Assembly: GCF_018687075.1 (NCBI RefSeq)
Contig: NZ_CP061285.1
Coordinates: 1,896,560 to 1,960,559, forward strand
Length of the DNA stretch: 64,000 nucleotides
Direction of reading: 5' to 3'
Source: Polynucleobacter sp. MWH-UH35A
Lineage (GTDB): Bacteria > Pseudomonadota > Gammaproteobacteria > Burkholderiales > Burkholderiaceae
Under the pieces are notes generated by a model. That model had not been told where the DNA came from and ran no database searches. It saw only the letters and a program-made list of their open reading frames with translations. The position numbers were made by a program, and so were the translations under genes. Of the stretch, positions 20,414 to 30,936 are shown one piece after another; position 1 is the first letter of the stretch, and every line of letters begins with the position of its first letter.

Positions 20414-20703
20414 TCGATCACCCTCGGAACTAGGAAATAGCCATCCTGCTGCGCAGGGGCTGACTGCATGTTTTCAGCGCGATGGTCCGACTCGGTAACT
20501 TGGTCAACTCTCATTGGTTGGGTCAAATCACGCAAAAAGAGGATAGGGTGAGCTAAAGGCTCAAGGCCCGTTGTGTCGACAGCCTGCATCTCCTCAACCA
20601 AGGAAAAAATGGCCTGCAATTGAGGCAAAACTGCCTCAGCTTCTGCCTGATTTAACTCAAGCCTAGAAAGGTGCGCAATGCGCTGGACATCATCAAGTTT
20701 CAT
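20410..20703 (-). CDS. gatC: Asp-tRNA(Asn)/Glu-tRNA(Gln) amidotransferase subunit C
   Basis: A 97-residue scaffold subunit that stabilises GatA on Gat[11 protein letters not shown] near the N-terminus, [15 protein letters not shown] in the middle and the closing FLVPRVIE are typical for GatC. First gene of gatCAB, overlapping gatA by four bases. It is divergent from mreB; the 63-base A/T-rich gap must contain both promoters. Confidence 0.95.
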   Translation of the reverse strand: MKLDDVQRIAHLSRLELNQAEAEAVLPQLQAIFSLVEEMQAVDTTGLEPLAHPILFLRDLTQPMRVDQVTESDHRAENMQSAPAQQDGYFLVPRVIE

Positions 20704-20742
20704 AGGTCGCTAGAGTATCATTCCTATATATTTTTTTATTAA

Positions 20743-21810
<1,068 letters not shown>

Positions 21811-21834
21811 GCGACATACACGTCGATCAGGGAA

Positions 21835-22770
21835 TTGCAACATAGCGCTCCACCACTTTTCAGACAGGGCATTCCGGCCTTACTTAAACTGATTGTCTGT
21901 CTGTCGATCAGCATCGCTCTGATGCTGATCGATTTTCGTTTCAAAGCACTCGATCCCATCCGCAACAACGTCAATTGGATTTTGCGTCCACTTGAATACG
22001 CCATGATAGCGCCACGTAATGCATTTGAGGCAACCTCAGAATACTTCACGACAAGAGCAACTCTTGATCAAGAAAACCAAGTAATGAAAGTGCGTCAAGC
22101 TGAGCTTTCATTGCTAGCAAACCAATCTGAATTTCTGATGGTGGAAAACCAAAACTTGCGCGAGCTCATGGCCTTGCAAAAGCAAGTGCCATTTAAAACA
22201 TTGCCAGTTGAAATTCTGTTTAATCCACCCAATCCCATCTCTCAGCGCATCGTGATTAATCGCGGCAGCGATGACGGACTCAAGCTTGGCAACCCAATTG
22301 CCAATGACTCTGGCATCTTGGGGCAGGTAGTTCGCCTTTATGAGCGCTCGGCTGAGGTTTCCTTGCTGGAGGACCGTGATTTTGCAGTCCCAGTACAGGT
22401 GGCTCGCAACGGCTTACGTGCCGCCGTTTTCGGGGCTGGGCGCGGCAACCCCTTGGAGCTGCGCTATTTACCGGTAGCTAGCGACCTAGAGGTGGGCGAT
22501 ATTTTGCTGACCTCCGGGATTGATGGCGTTTACCCCCCAGGCTTTGCGGTTGCCGTCATTAGCAAAATCGAGCGTAACGTCGACAAGAACTCTTCAAACG
22601 TATTCTGCGTCCCAGTAGCCGCAGTCAATCGCTATCGCCAAGCGCTTGCGCTTTTGTATGACCCCAAGTTTGATGCGAAAGCGCCAACCATTAACAACAA
22701 ATCTGCTTCTGGCGCGCCTTTAACTAATACGCCAGGCAGACGCCAAACTCGCGCGCGAGGAATGCAATGA
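21835..22770 (+). CDS. mreC: Rod-shape determining protein MreC
   Basis: A bitopic inner-membrane protein that links MreB to periplasmic cell-wall synthases. It has one N-terminal membrane helix (LLKLIVCLSISIALMLI), a coiled coil (about residues 75-115) and the beta-barrel part with NRGSDDGLKLGNPI, GILGQVVR, SGIDGVYPPGFAVAVI. 311 residues. The start is TTG 21835, 24 bases after mreB, with AGGGAA close by. The last 40 residues are low-complexity and Arg-rich. The stop overlaps mreD by four bases. Confidence 0.94.
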   Translation: MQHSAPPLFRQGIPALLKLIVCLSISIALMLIDFRFKALDPIRNNVNWILRPLEYAMIAPRNAFEATSEYFTTRATLDQENQVMKVRQAELSLLANQSEFLMVENQNLRELMALQKQVPFKTLPVEILFNPPNPISQRIVINRGSDDGLKLGNPIANDSGILGQVVRLYERSAEVSLLEDRDFAVPVQVARNGLRAAVFGAGRGNPLELRYLPVASDLEVGDILLTSGIDGVYPPGFAVAVISKIERNVDKNSSNVFCVPVAAVNRYRQALALLYDPKFDAKAPTINNKSASGAPLTNTPGRRQTRARGMQ

Positions 22771-23291
22771 TCGATTTCCAGAGCGGCTATATTTTGCGCC
22801 CGGTAAATCCGGCATTTATTTACTTCAGCTTGTTTTGTGCGCTGCTATTAAATTTATTGCCGATTGGCAATTATGGTTGGGTACCAGATTGGCTCATTCT
22901 GTGCATTGTGTTTTGGAATATTCATCAACATCGCTACGTCAATGTGATTACCGCATTCATCTTTGGATTGATGATGGATGTACACAACTCAGATTTGTTG
23001 GGCTTACACGCATTTAGCTATTCACTAGTTGCTTATGTAGCCATCTCTTGGCATCGACGTATTGTGGCCCTCACGGTGCTTTTACAAGCATTACATCTTC
23101 TGCCTATTTTCTTATTGGTGTCACTATTCCCCGTGCTGGCCCATTGGCTACTGAGTGGCGAGCTCTATTGGTGGGCCCTAACAGGCGCAATACAGGCCTT
23201 GATTGAAGCCATACTCTGGCCTTTAGCTACTCGCGTTCTGCTTGCGCCGCAGCGCCGTCCTATAGATGTTGACCATAATCGACCACTATAA
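22767..23291 (+). CDS. mreD: Rod-shape determining protein MreD
   Basis: A small polytopic inner-membrane protein of 174 residues with about five hydrophobic segments. FIYFSLFCALLLNLLP, the PDWLILCIVFW and GLMMDVHNSDLLGLHAFSYSL stretches match MreD, which assists MreC in localising the elongation machinery. The start overlaps mreC (ATGA) and the gene is followed after eight bases by mrdA, so the operon is tightly coupled. Confidence 0.93.
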   Translation: MIDFQSGYILRPVNPAFIYFSLFCALLLNLLPIGNYGWVPDWLILCIVFWNIHQHRYVNVITAFIFGLMMDVHNSDLLGLHAFSYSLVAYVAISWHRRIVALTVLLQALHLLPIFLLVSLFPVLAHWLLSGELYWWALTGAIQALIEAILWPLATRVLLAPQRRPIDVDHNRPL

Positions 23292-23299
23292 GAAGCAAG

Positions 23300-25207
23300 A
23301 TGGTTTCTTTTAAAAAGCCGGATCTCGATTCATTCCAAGAGCGCATTCATATTGCGACTCTTTTTGTCACGTTTTGTTTTTTTCTTCTGATTACCCGACT
23401 GGTATGGTTGCAACTGGTTAGTCATGGCAAATACGCCTTACTCGCAGAAAGTAATCGCTTTGCACTAGTTCCCGCTCCAGCAAATAGGGGTCTTTTAATT
23501 GATCGCAATGGCATCGTCATTGGTCGAAATTATTCTGCCCTCACCCTAGACGTCAATGCTGAAGAGGTAAAGGGGAATGTAGACCAACTCATCAACGATC
23601 TTTCTGAAATTATTGATATTTCCCCTCGAGATCGTCGTAATTTCAAGCGCTCACTAGAAGATTCCCGAAATATGGGCACTTTTCCGCTGCGCTCCATGCT
23701 CAATGAGACCGAAACAGCCCGCTTTATGGCCAATCGCTACCGTTTTCCTGGAGTCGAGATTCGCGCTAGAAACTTTCGAGAGTACCCATACAACGAATTA
23801 GCATCCCATCTGATTGGTTATATTGGCCGCGTTTCTCAGAAAGACAAAGAGCGCATGCAGGCAGAAATTGAGGGTGCTAAAGCGGATGATCCCGATGCTT
23901 TACAGGCCTCATTTTTGCCAGGCATTCAGTATGTTGGCAAGATTGGTTTAGAGCAAAGTTATGAAACTGTTTTGCGTGGCGTTCCTGGATATGATCAAGT
24001 AGAAATTACTGCGGGCGGCAAACCTGTGCGCACTCTTTCTAGCTCACCATCTGTGCCCGGCAAAAATGTTGTTCTATCAGTGGATATCAAGTTGCAATAC
24101 TTGGTAGAACAACTGTATGGCAATTTCCGTGGTGCATTTGTAGCAATTGATCCCGAGACAGGCGATGTCTTGGCGTTTGTTTCTAAGCCCAACTTCAACC
24201 CAAATGATTTTGTTGAGGGTATTGATTCAGTTACCTGGAAAGAGCTCAACGACTCTCCGCAAAAACCGCTTTACAACCGCCCACTCAAAGGCATCTATCC
24301 ACCAGGTTCAACTTACAAACCTTTTATGGCGCTTGCTGCTTTAGAAAATAAAAAGCGCACACCATCACAAACTATTTCCGATCCAGGTTACTTTGACTTT
24401 GGTAACCACACCTTCCGCGATGATAAAAAAGGTGGTCATGGCATTGTTGATATGCAAAAGTCCATTGTTGAATCTTGTGACACTTACTACTACATGTTAG
24501 CGCGTGATATGGGCGTCAACATGATTGCCGATTTCATGAAGCCTCTTGGCTTTGGTCAAATTACTGGCATTGATTTACAAGGCGAAGCTAGAGGCGTTCT
24601 TCCATCAACAGAGTGGAAGAAAAATACTTTCAAAAAGCCTGAGCAGCAAAAGTGGTACGAAGGTGAAACGATTTCATTAGGCATTGGTCAAGGTTATAAC
24701 GCATTTACCATCCTGCAATTAGCACATGCAATGGCAAACGTAGCTAACAATGGCATCGTCATGAAGCCCCACCTGGTTAAAGCAATTGAAGACCCATTTA
24801 CGCGCAATAGAGTGCTCACCACTCCAAAAGAAAGTTATCGCATCGATCTCAATGCGGACAATATTGAAGTCATCAAGAAGGCAATGCTTGAGGTAAACAA
24901 TTCAGGTACATCTGCCGCCGCATTTAAAGGAACTGGATATCAAGTTGGCGGCAAGACTGGAACCGCACAAGTATTTAGCTTGAATTCCAAAGAATACAAA
25001 CATGGTGCCACTGCAGAATTTTTACGTGACCATGCTTTGTATATTGCTTTTGCGCCAGTGGAGAAGCCAACCATTGTGATTGCAATGGTCGTAGAGAATG
25101 CGGGCTTTGGTGCGCAGTATGCTGCTCCGATTGCACGCAAAGCATTAGACTTTTACATAGAGGGCAAGTGGCCTAAGGAGATTCCAGAATGGAAAAGAGC
25201 CCCTTAA
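23300..25207 (+). CDS. mrdA: Penicillin-binding protein 2 (transpeptidase of cell elongation)
   Basis: The class B transpeptidase that crosslinks peptidoglycan during elongation, in complex with RodA. A single membrane helix (LFVTFCFFLLITRLVWL) is followed by the dimerisation part with NRGLLIDRNG, then the catalytic domain: YPPGSTYKPF (SxxK nucleophile), ESCDTYYY (SxN-like) and GKTGTAQ (KTG). 635 residues is normal. The 3' end overlaps rodA by 19 bases. Confidence 0.97.
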   Translation: MVSFKKPDLDSFQERIHIATLFVTFCFFLLITRLVWLQLVSHGKYALLAESNRFALVPAPANRGLLIDRNGIVIGRNYSALTLDVNAEEVKGNVDQLINDLSEIIDISPRDRRNFKRSLEDSRNMGTFPLRSMLNETETARFMANRYRFPGVEIRARNFREYPYNELASHLIGYIGRVSQKDKERMQAEIEGAKADDPDALQASFLPGIQYVGKIGLEQSYETVLRGVPGYDQVEITAGGKPVRTLSSSPSVPGKNVVLSVDIKLQYLVEQLYGNFRGAFVAIDPETGDVLAFVSKPNFNPNDFVEGIDSVTWKELNDSPQKPLYNRPLKGIYPPGSTYKPFMALAALENKKRTPSQTISDPGYFDFGNHTFRDDKKGGHGIVDMQKSIVESCDTYYYMLARDMGVNMIADFMKPLGFGQITGIDLQGEARGVLPSTEWKKNTFKKPEQQKWYEGETISLGIGQGYNAFTILQLAHAMANVANNGIVMKPHLVKAIEDPFTRNRVLTTPKESYRIDLNADNIEVIKKAMLEVNNSGTSAAAFKGTGYQVGGKTGTAQVFSLNSKEYKHGATAEFLRDHALYIAFAPVEKPTIVIAMVVENAGFGAQYAAPIARKALDFYIEGKWPKEIPEWKRAP

Positions 25208-26340
25208 TTAAAGTAAAAGGCCTTTTCTTTGGCATCTTTGCTGGCTTAGACCGCCAGCTAGGCCTTATTCTGCTTGGCTTGGCGGCCGTTGGCTTTTTTA
25301 CTTTTTTATCTGCTAGTCAAAATACGCCCGTACAAATTGCGGATGAGTTTCGCAATCTCGTACTGTCGTTTGTAATGATGTGGCTTGTCTCTCGTATTCC
25401 ACCAAAGTGGCTGGAGATGAGTGCCGTTTGGATTTATGGGCTTGGTGTTGCTCTTTTAATTGCAGTAGCCGCATTTGGATTAATTAAAAAAGGTGCGCGT
25501 CGTTGGCTTAATGCTGGCATAGTGATTCAGCCATCCGAGATTATGAAAATTGCGATGCCGCTGATGCTTGCTTGGTACTTTCAAAAACGTGAGGGTATCC
25601 AAAAATCCTGGGACTACGGCGTTGCCGCAATCATCTTAGCGATTCCCGTTTTTTTAATTGCTCGCCAACCAGACTTGGGCACTGCGCTACTTGTTTTTGC
25701 CGCAGGGATGTATGTCATTATTTTGGCGGGGCTACCCTGGAAGTGGATCCTTCCATTTGTAGGGCTGGGTGTTATTGGCATTTTATTAATCATTGTTTTT
25801 GGCGGAACTATTTGTGCTCATGATGTGGTTTGGCCATTTGTTCATGACTACCAAAAACATCGCATCTGCACTTTGCTTGATCCCACTAGCGACCCGTTGG
25901 GAAAAGGGTTTCACACGATTCAATCAATGATTGCCATTGGCTCTGGTGGCTTCTTTGGCAAAGGCTGGTTCCAAGGAACTCAAGCACACCTGGAATTCAT
26001 TCCAGAAAAACATACCGACTTTGTGTTTGCCGTTTTTTCAGAAGAGTTTGGTCTATTGGGTAACTTAGTATTACTAGCACTTTTCTTCGCATTGATTAAA
26101 AGAGGTCTGGCCATCTCTGCAAGCGCGCCAAATTTATTCACGCGATTACTGGGTGCAGCAGTAACTTTAATTTTCTTTACCTATGCATTCGTAAATATCG
26201 GCATGGTAAGCGGCTTATTGCCAGTAGTTGGGGTCCCGCTGCCATTTATTAGTTATGGAGGTACTGCCCTTGTAACTCTAGGATTTGGGGCGGGCATACT
26301 GATGAGCATTCATCGTCATCGCCGATTAGTACAAAGCTAA
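25189..26340 (+). CDS. rodA: Peptidoglycan glycosyltransferase RodA
   Basis: A SEDS-family polymerase with about ten membrane helices that works with PBP2. KKGARRWLNAG, PSEIMKIAMPL with the catalytic-loop residues, DLGTALLVFAAG, FIPEKHTDFVFAVFSEE with the essential Asp region and the closing GVPLPFISYGGTAL are all family signatures. 383 residues. It overlaps mrdA by 19 bases and is the last gene of the shape operon, followed by a strong terminator at 26387-26414. Confidence 0.97.
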   Translation: MEKSPLIKVKGLFFGIFAGLDRQLGLILLGLAAVGFFTFLSASQNTPVQIADEFRNLVLSFVMMWLVSRIPPKWLEMSAVWIYGLGVALLIAVAAFGLIKKGARRWLNAGIVIQPSEIMKIAMPLMLAWYFQKREGIQKSWDYGVAAIILAIPVFLIARQPDLGTALLVFAAGMYVIILAGLPWKWILPFVGLGVIGILLIIVFGGTICAHDVVWPFVHDYQKHRICTLLDPTSDPLGKGFHTIQSMIAIGSGGFFGKGWFQGTQAHLEFIPEKHTDFVFAVFSEEFGLLGNLVLLALFFALIKRGLAISASAPNLFTRLLGAAVTLIFFTYAFVNIGMVSGLLPVVGVPLPFISYGGTALVTLGFGAGILMSIHRHRRLVQS

Positions 26341-26386
26341 TTAAAAAAGATGTGGTAGTTTTGTTTGCTGAGATTATTGAGGAAAT

Positions 26387-26414
26387 AAAAAAGCCCGGCA
26401 TGCCGGGCTTTTTT
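26387..26414. terminator. Bidirectional Rho-independent terminator between rodA and hupB
   Basis: AAGCCCGGCA (26391-26400) and TGCCGGGCTT (26401-26410) form a perfect GC-rich inverted repeat flanked by an A-run on the left and a T-run on the right. It can end both the rodA message and the convergent hupB message. Confidence 0.93.
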
Positions 26415-26430
26415 ATCAACAAAGGAAGAA

Positions 26431-26715
26431 TTACTTCTTACGCTTGTTAACTGAATCTTTAAATGCTTTACCAGCAGAAAACTTAACAGTTTTTGCGGCA
26501 GCGATTTTGAGTGGCTCGCCAGTTTTTGGGTTACGGCCCATACGTGCAGCACGTTTGCCAGAAGCGAAAGTACCAAAGCCGATCAGTTGTACTGAGTCAC
26601 CTTTAGTAACAGCTTTGATGATTGTCTCGATAGCTGAATTCAATGCGAATTCAGCTTTGGCTTTAGAAATCTCAGCGTCGTCAGCAATCGCTGCGATTAG
26701 TTCGGCTTTGTTCAA
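26431..26715 (-). CDS. hupB: Histone-like DNA-binding protein HU
   Basis: A 94-residue nucleoid protein that binds and bends DNA as a dimer. The frame begins upstream, but the HU sequence proper is (M)[18 protein letters not shown], starting at TTG 26715, which is preceded by a perfect AAGGAG six bases upstream. The DNA-binding arm region [22 protein letters not shown] is of the standard type in two parts, and the C-terminus [14 protein letters not shown] is complete. Use of TTG for such an abundant protein is odd. It ends at the bidirectional terminator shared with rodA. Confidence 0.95.
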   Translation of the reverse strand: MNKAELIAAIADDAEISKAKAEFALNSAIETIIKAVTKGDSVQLIGFGTFASGKRAARMGRNPKTGEPLKIAAAKTVKFSAGKAFKDSVNKRKK

Positions 26716-26828
26716 GTGAAGCTCCTTATAGATATTGATGTCAGCGCACATTACGCTTACATGATTTTAACCACAAAAAATTACAAAAATAAAGTTGCGT
26801 TACAGCAATTTTTTACTACGACTACAAA

Positions 26829-27194
26829 TTACTCATCCAAAACGGTGATGTCAGAAACAAAATACTCAGTATCGCCAAAACAAGTTGTTGGTAGGCCAAT
26901 GTGTTGCTCGTACTTTAAGGCAACTTTTTTGCCTAAATTAGCATTTATTTTTTGCGCTAGAGCATCATCTCGCACCGTAAAGAGGAATTTTTCAGACATC
27001 GTGCCCGGCATAGAAACCATCGCCAATTCCCCTTCCCAGGTTTTGCATATATACCCACGATTGGAGAATTTCTGTACATATCCTGCCCGCTCACCACTGC
27101 CATAGCTCCAAGTTAGCATTCCCCATGTATAGACCGAAATACCCACTAACCCAATTAAAACAAGGCTTAAGAGCCACTTTATAAAGCTATTCAT
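26829..27194 (-). CDS. Small membrane-anchored protein of unknown function
   Basis: A 121-residue protein with one N-terminal membrane helix (IKWLLSLVLIGLVGISVY) and a soluble domain starting GERAGYVQKFSNRGYICKTWEGELAM. The start ATG 27194 has AAGGAA upstream. The GERxGxVxKxSxxGxxxKTWEG pattern recalls a widespread short family that is sometimes named 6-phosphogluconate dehydrogenase by mistake; no dehydrogenase motif is present. The remainder is beta-rich, with a conserved-looking TVRDDALAQKI. It lies upstream of hupB on the same strand and is divergent from the LpxO-like gene. Confidence 0.7.
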   Translation of the reverse strand: MNSFIKWLLSLVLIGLVGISVYTWGMLTWSYGSGERAGYVQKFSNRGYICKTWEGELAMVSMPGTMSEKFLFTVRDDALAQKINANLGKKVALKYEQHIGLPTTCFGDTEYFVSDITVLDE

Positions 27195-27345
27195 CAGAAT
27201 TTCCTTGATAAATCTACACACAAACCCTTAGCGGGTGCTGATATTTTCTTTCAGCAGTATATGAGCATCCTAATGGAAGAAATAGTCTATTTAGCGGTGA
27301 CAGACAAATTAAAATAACTAGAATTACCTCACTTAGACAAAACCC

Positions 27346-28248
27346 ATGGAAATTCGCCACATCGTATTTTTTATTTTTGTAGCATCAGCGGTCTATGTTT
27401 ATTTCAGAGGAAAAGTTCGCTTTGGGGTTGTTAGATCCCTTACCGATTACCAAGTGCTTTTGGCGCCCGTAAATGCTCTTTTGTATTTGTTTTCAAAAGT
27501 AAAGCCTGGCGCCTTTATTCCAGTCAATCAATTTCCTGAGATGAAACCGATTCAAGATAACTGGGAAATTATTCGTCAGGAAGCGCTTTCTTTGCAAGAA
27601 GGCGGCTCAATTGCGGCAGCCACTGGATATAACGATATTGGCTTTAACTCTTTCTTTCGCACTGGCTGGAAGCGTTTTCACCTCTGCTGGTATGGCAAAG
27701 AAGTGCCATCCGCCCAAGCAAAGTGCCCTAAAACGGTTGCACTGCTTAAATCCATCCCCTCCGTTAAGGCTGCCATGTTCGCCTCATTGCCCCCTGGGGC
27801 AACTCTGGTGCGTCATCGCGACCCCTATGCAGGCTCCTTGCGCTATCACATTGGCCTCATGACACCGAACGACCCAAAATGCTTTATTGATGTGGATGGG
27901 GAGCGTTACTTCTGGAAAGATGGCGAAGCGGTTATGTTTGATGAGACTTATATTCATTTTGCTGCCAACGAAACAGATCAACAAAGAATCATTTTATTTT
28001 GTGATGTGGAGCGTCCTGTTCACACCAAGGTTGTTGAGCTATTTAATCGCTGGTTTGGAAGATATGTCATGAGCGCCGCCTCATCCCAAAATGTGGAGGG
28101 CGAAAAAGTAGGTTTTGTAAATGTACTGTTTACGTATTTTTACCAACTTCGTGCGCAAGCTAAAAAACTCAAAGCGAAACATCGCTCTGTCTACTACGTG
28201 GGCAAATGGGTTCTCATTTTGGGTATTTTGTGGGCTCTTTTCTGGTAA
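27346..28248 (+). CDS. LpxO-like aspartyl/asparaginyl beta-hydroxylase family protein
   Basis: An Fe(II)/2-oxoglutarate dioxygenase-fold protein of 300 residues. An N-terminal hydrophobic segment and a C-terminal membrane helix (VGKWVLILGILWALFW) bracket the catalytic domain. The metal ligands H157 and D159 (VRHRDPY) and H204 (TYIHFAAN), with R214 as likely 2-oxoglutarate ligand, are all visible. LpxO proteins hydroxylate the secondary acyl chain of lipid A at the inner membrane. The presence of three LpxL-type genes in the window supports a lipid A role. Hydroxylation of another substrate cannot be excluded. Confidence 0.85.
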   Translation: MEIRHIVFFIFVASAVYVYFRGKVRFGVVRSLTDYQVLLAPVNALLYLFSKVKPGAFIPVNQFPEMKPIQDNWEIIRQEALSLQEGGSIAAATGYNDIGFNSFFRTGWKRFHLCWYGKEVPSAQAKCPKTVALLKSIPSVKAAMFASLPPGATLVRHRDPYAGSLRYHIGLMTPNDPKCFIDVDGERYFWKDGEAVMFDETYIHFAANETDQQRIILFCDVERPVHTKVVELFNRWFGRYVMSAASSQNVEGEKVGFVNVLFTYFYQLRAQAKKLKAKHRSVYYVGKWVLILGILWALFW

Positions 28249-28257
28249 ACCCACGCC

Positions 28258-28563
28258 TTAGTTTTGTGGGCTGAGCAACAGAACAATTTGTTCGGGGCTA
28301 ATTGACCCCCAAATCTCCACTCTTTTCTTGCGGCTATTTTGGCCAGAAACAAATTGAATCTGTTTTTGAGGCACCTTGAGTTGCTTTGAAAGCCAAGCCA
28401 ATAAAAGCTCATTGGCCTTATTTTCAAGGGCCGGCGCCTGCAGGGAAATCTTTAGGCAACCATCATGAAGGCCTACAACTTTTGTTACCTTTGCCCCTGG
28501 TTGGCAATGCAAATTTAAGATGATTCCGGCGGGGGTTTGTTTTAACCAAATAGGTGTCATCAA
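28258..28563 (-). CDS. DUF167 (YggU) family protein
   Basis: A 101-residue protein of the small YggU fold. GIILNLHCQPGAKVTKVVG, LKISLQAPALENKANELLLAWL and the closing SGQNSRKKRVEI fit the family. No biochemical function is established. In many proteobacteria it neighbours YggT and other membrane genes; here it sits alone between the convergent LpxO-like gene (ten bases apart) and the divergent carbonic anhydrase gene (20 bases apart). Confidence 0.88.
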   Translation of the reverse strand: MMTPIWLKQTPAGIILNLHCQPGAKVTKVVGLHDGCLKISLQAPALENKANELLLAWLSKQLKVPQKQIQFVSGQNSRKKRVEIWGSISPEQIVLLLSPQN

Positions 28564-28582
28564 AGTACTTTAAACTGAAACT

Positions 28583-29254
28583 ATGTCAATCAAGAACTCT
28601 CAAGCTTTAGAACAACTATTTGCCAACAATCGCGCTTGGGCCGAGAGCATGGTGGCAGAAGATGCAAACTTTTTTAAGCGCCTTGTTTCTCAGCAAGCAC
28701 CTGAATATCTTTGGATTGGCTGCTCTGATAGCCGAGTGCCAGCCAATGAAATTGTGAATCTCCTCCCTGGCGAATTATTTGTTCATCGAAATGTTGCCAA
28801 TGTAGTCGTACATACTGATTTAAATTGCCTTTCGGTTATTCAATTTGCTATTGACGTTCTAAAAGTTAAGCACATATTGGTGGTTGGTCACTATGGGTGC
28901 TCTGGCGTACATGCTGCGCTAACTGATAAGCGTGTTGGTCTAGCAGATAACTGGTTGCGTCATGTCAAAGACGTACATCAAAAACATGAGCGTTATTTGG
29001 GCGATATCATTCCCACCCCTAAACGCCAAGATCGTCTGTGCGAGCTCAATGTGATTGAGCAAGTTGTTAACGTATGCGAAACAACGATTGTGCAAGACGC
29101 ATGGGCACGCGGGCAAGATCTAACAGTACATGGCTGGGCTTATCGCCTCGAAACCGGCTTGGTAAATGATTTAGGCATGTCGAGCAGCTCTATTGAAGAA
29201 ATGACTGAGCGCTATACCAAATCTGTAAAACGTTACGAATCAGAGCAAAACTAA
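28583..29254 (+). CDS. can: Beta-class carbonic anhydrase
   Basis: A zinc enzyme that interconverts CO2 and bicarbonate for carboxylation reactions. The zinc ligands are in IGCSDSRVPAN (Cys, with Asp/Arg dyad) and HYGCSGVHAAL (His and Cys). 223 residues is normal for the Can type of E. coli. It is followed after one base by the third LpxL paralog, so the two may be co-transcribed without an evident functional link. Confidence 0.96.
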   Translation: MSIKNSQALEQLFANNRAWAESMVAEDANFFKRLVSQQAPEYLWIGCSDSRVPANEIVNLLPGELFVHRNVANVVVHTDLNCLSVIQFAIDVLKVKHILVVGHYGCSGVHAALTDKRVGLADNWLRHVKDVHQKHERYLGDIIPTPKRQDRLCELNVIEQVVNVCETTIVQDAWARGQDLTVHGWAYRLETGLVNDLGMSSSSIEEMTERYTKSVKRYESEQN

Positions 29255-29255
29255 T

Positions 29256-30155
29256 TTGCTCAAATCCATTTCCAATCAAGTAGGCGTCGCTCTACTCAGA
29301 CTGCTCGCCCTCTTGCCTTATAGGCTGTTAGTAGTCATTGGTTACGGACTTGGATGCCTTGCTGCCTATATTCCTGGCGATAGAAATCGAGTGGTCAAAA
29401 CAAACTTGCGGCTCTGCTTTCCCAAGTTAAGCCCAAATGAAATTGATGATCTGGCGAAGGAGCATTGGCGATTACTTGGGCGCAGTCTAGTTGAGAAAAG
29501 CATTATTTGGTGCGGTAGCGCAAAACAGCTAAGCAATATGATCGAAGTGAAATCCGCCGTAGATCTCTCCAGCAAAAAGCCACGCATCTTAGTCAATATG
29601 CACTTCACAGGCATCGAGGGCAGCATCATTTTGAGTGCCTTAGCTAGAGAAAAACATTGGCCACGTACCTCAGGATTTTTTCAACGAATGAAAAATCCAT
29701 TCTTCAACAAAAAGATTGTGGACTGGCGCAATCGTTTTGGCGGCAACTCCATCGATCGACAGGGCAACGCCAAAGCAATCATTCGAGAAATTCGCAACGG
29801 CGACTTCATCATCATTGCGCCTGACATTGATCTAGGTCTCAAGGATTCTGAATTTGTTCCCTTTTTTGGGATTCAAACAAACACCATCACCACCATTTCC
29901 CGTCTAGCCAAAATTACTGGCGCTGATGTTTGCATGATGACCACCACGTTAAAAGCCGATGAATCTGGCTATCTTTGTGAGATTGGCGCTCCATTACAAA
30001 ACTTCCCTGGGCCAGACTCCAAGTCAGACACTGCTCGCCTAAATCAATACTTTGAGGCTGAAATCCGACTTCGACCAGCTGAGTACTACTGGGTCCATAA
30101 ACGCTTCAAAAACCGCCCTGACAGCGAGCCGAACCCCTATAACCCTTCTAAATGA
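29256..30155 (+). CDS. LpxL/HtrB-family lipid A acyltransferase (paralog 3)
   Basis: A 299-residue late lipid A acyltransferase with an N-terminal membrane helix, catalytic HX4E in MHFTGIEGS, and PDIDLGLKDSEFVPFFG. It starts at TTG 29256, one base after the carbonic anhydrase stop. It is very similar in length and sequence to paralog 2 (6023-6922), with shared [24 protein letters not shown] and [12 protein letters not shown], which points to a gene duplication within the lineage. The two might transfer different chains or act under different conditions. Confidence 0.9.
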   Translation: MLKSISNQVGVALLRLLALLPYRLLVVIGYGLGCLAAYIPGDRNRVVKTNLRLCFPKLSPNEIDDLAKEHWRLLGRSLVEKSIIWCGSAKQLSNMIEVKSAVDLSSKKPRILVNMHFTGIEGSIILSALAREKHWPRTSGFFQRMKNPFFNKKIVDWRNRFGGNSIDRQGNAKAIIREIRNGDFIIIAPDIDLGLKDSEFVPFFGIQTNTITTISRLAKITGADVCMMTTTLKADESGYLCEIGAPLQNFPGPDSKSDTARLNQYFEAEIRLRPAEYYWVHKRFKNRPDSEPNPYNPSK

Positions 30156-30180
30156 AGGGCATTTGTCCTATCATTAGAAG

Positions 30181-30933
30181 ATGACTGAACGTATTGGGCT
30201 CTTTGCCGATCTCCATAGCAATTTAGAGGCTTTTGAGGCATGCATGGCGCGCGCTGAAGAACTTGGTGTAAGCCGCATGGTTTTCTTAGGTGATCTCGTA
30301 GGCTATAACGCCGATCCCGTGGCGATTATTGATCGCATCGCCACCTTGGTAGGGGATAAAAAAGCGATTGCTGTTCTTGGCAATCACGATGAAGCTGTTT
30401 TCAAAGACAGTCGCGACCAAATGAATGCTAGCGCTAACGCTGCTATTGAGTGGACTAAATCTCAATTAAAAAATAGTCATGTTGATTTTCTTAAAAATTT
30501 ACCCCTCATGGTGCAAGAAGAAAAAATCTGTTTTGTACATGCTTCCGCACACAATCCATCTGACTGGAATTACATTACCGATAGCATGAGTGCCTGGCGC
30601 TGTGTACAAAACTCTGGCAAGAGCTACACCTTTGTTGGTCATGCTCATGAACAAGCCCTTTTTTATCAAAGCGCTGTTGGAAAACTTATTCGTTTTGCGC
30701 CGCATCCTGGTGATGAGATTCCAGTACTGCATCATCGCCAATGGGTAGGTGTTGTAGGCTCACTGGGTCAGCCCAGAGATGGCAATCCTGAAGCGTGCTT
30801 TGCAGTATTTGAACCCGAGACTGAGGTTCTTACATTTCATCGCGTAGCTTACGATCACTTTACTGCGGCAGATAAAGTCCGTCGCGCTGGGCTGCCAGAA
30901 GACCTTGCAAACCGTCTCATCACTGGCAAATAA
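30181..30933 (+). CDS. Calcineurin-like metallophosphoesterase
   Basis: A 250-residue cytoplasmic two-metal phosphoesterase. The motif series is complete: D10-x-H12 in ADLHSN, GD (38) in FLGDLVGYN, GNHD (67-70), H120 in FVHASAH and GHAH (153-156). It resembles the YfcE/ApaH-like group; the substrate, protein phosphate or nucleotide, cannot be read from sequence. Three bases separate its stop from the start of a Ser/Thr kinase-USP fusion gene, so the two almost surely form an operon and may act as opposing activities. Confidence 0.85.
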   Translation: MTERIGLFADLHSNLEAFEACMARAEELGVSRMVFLGDLVGYNADPVAIIDRIATLVGDKKAIAVLGNHDEAVFKDSRDQMNASANAAIEWTKSQLKNSHVDFLKNLPLMVQEEKICFVHASAHNPSDWNYITDSMSAWRCVQNSGKSYTFVGHAHEQALFYQSAVGKLIRFAPHPGDEIPVLHHRQWVGVVGSLGQPRDGNPEACFAVFEPETEVLTFHRVAYDHFTAADKVRRAGLPEDLANRLITGK

Positions 30934-30936
30934 TCG

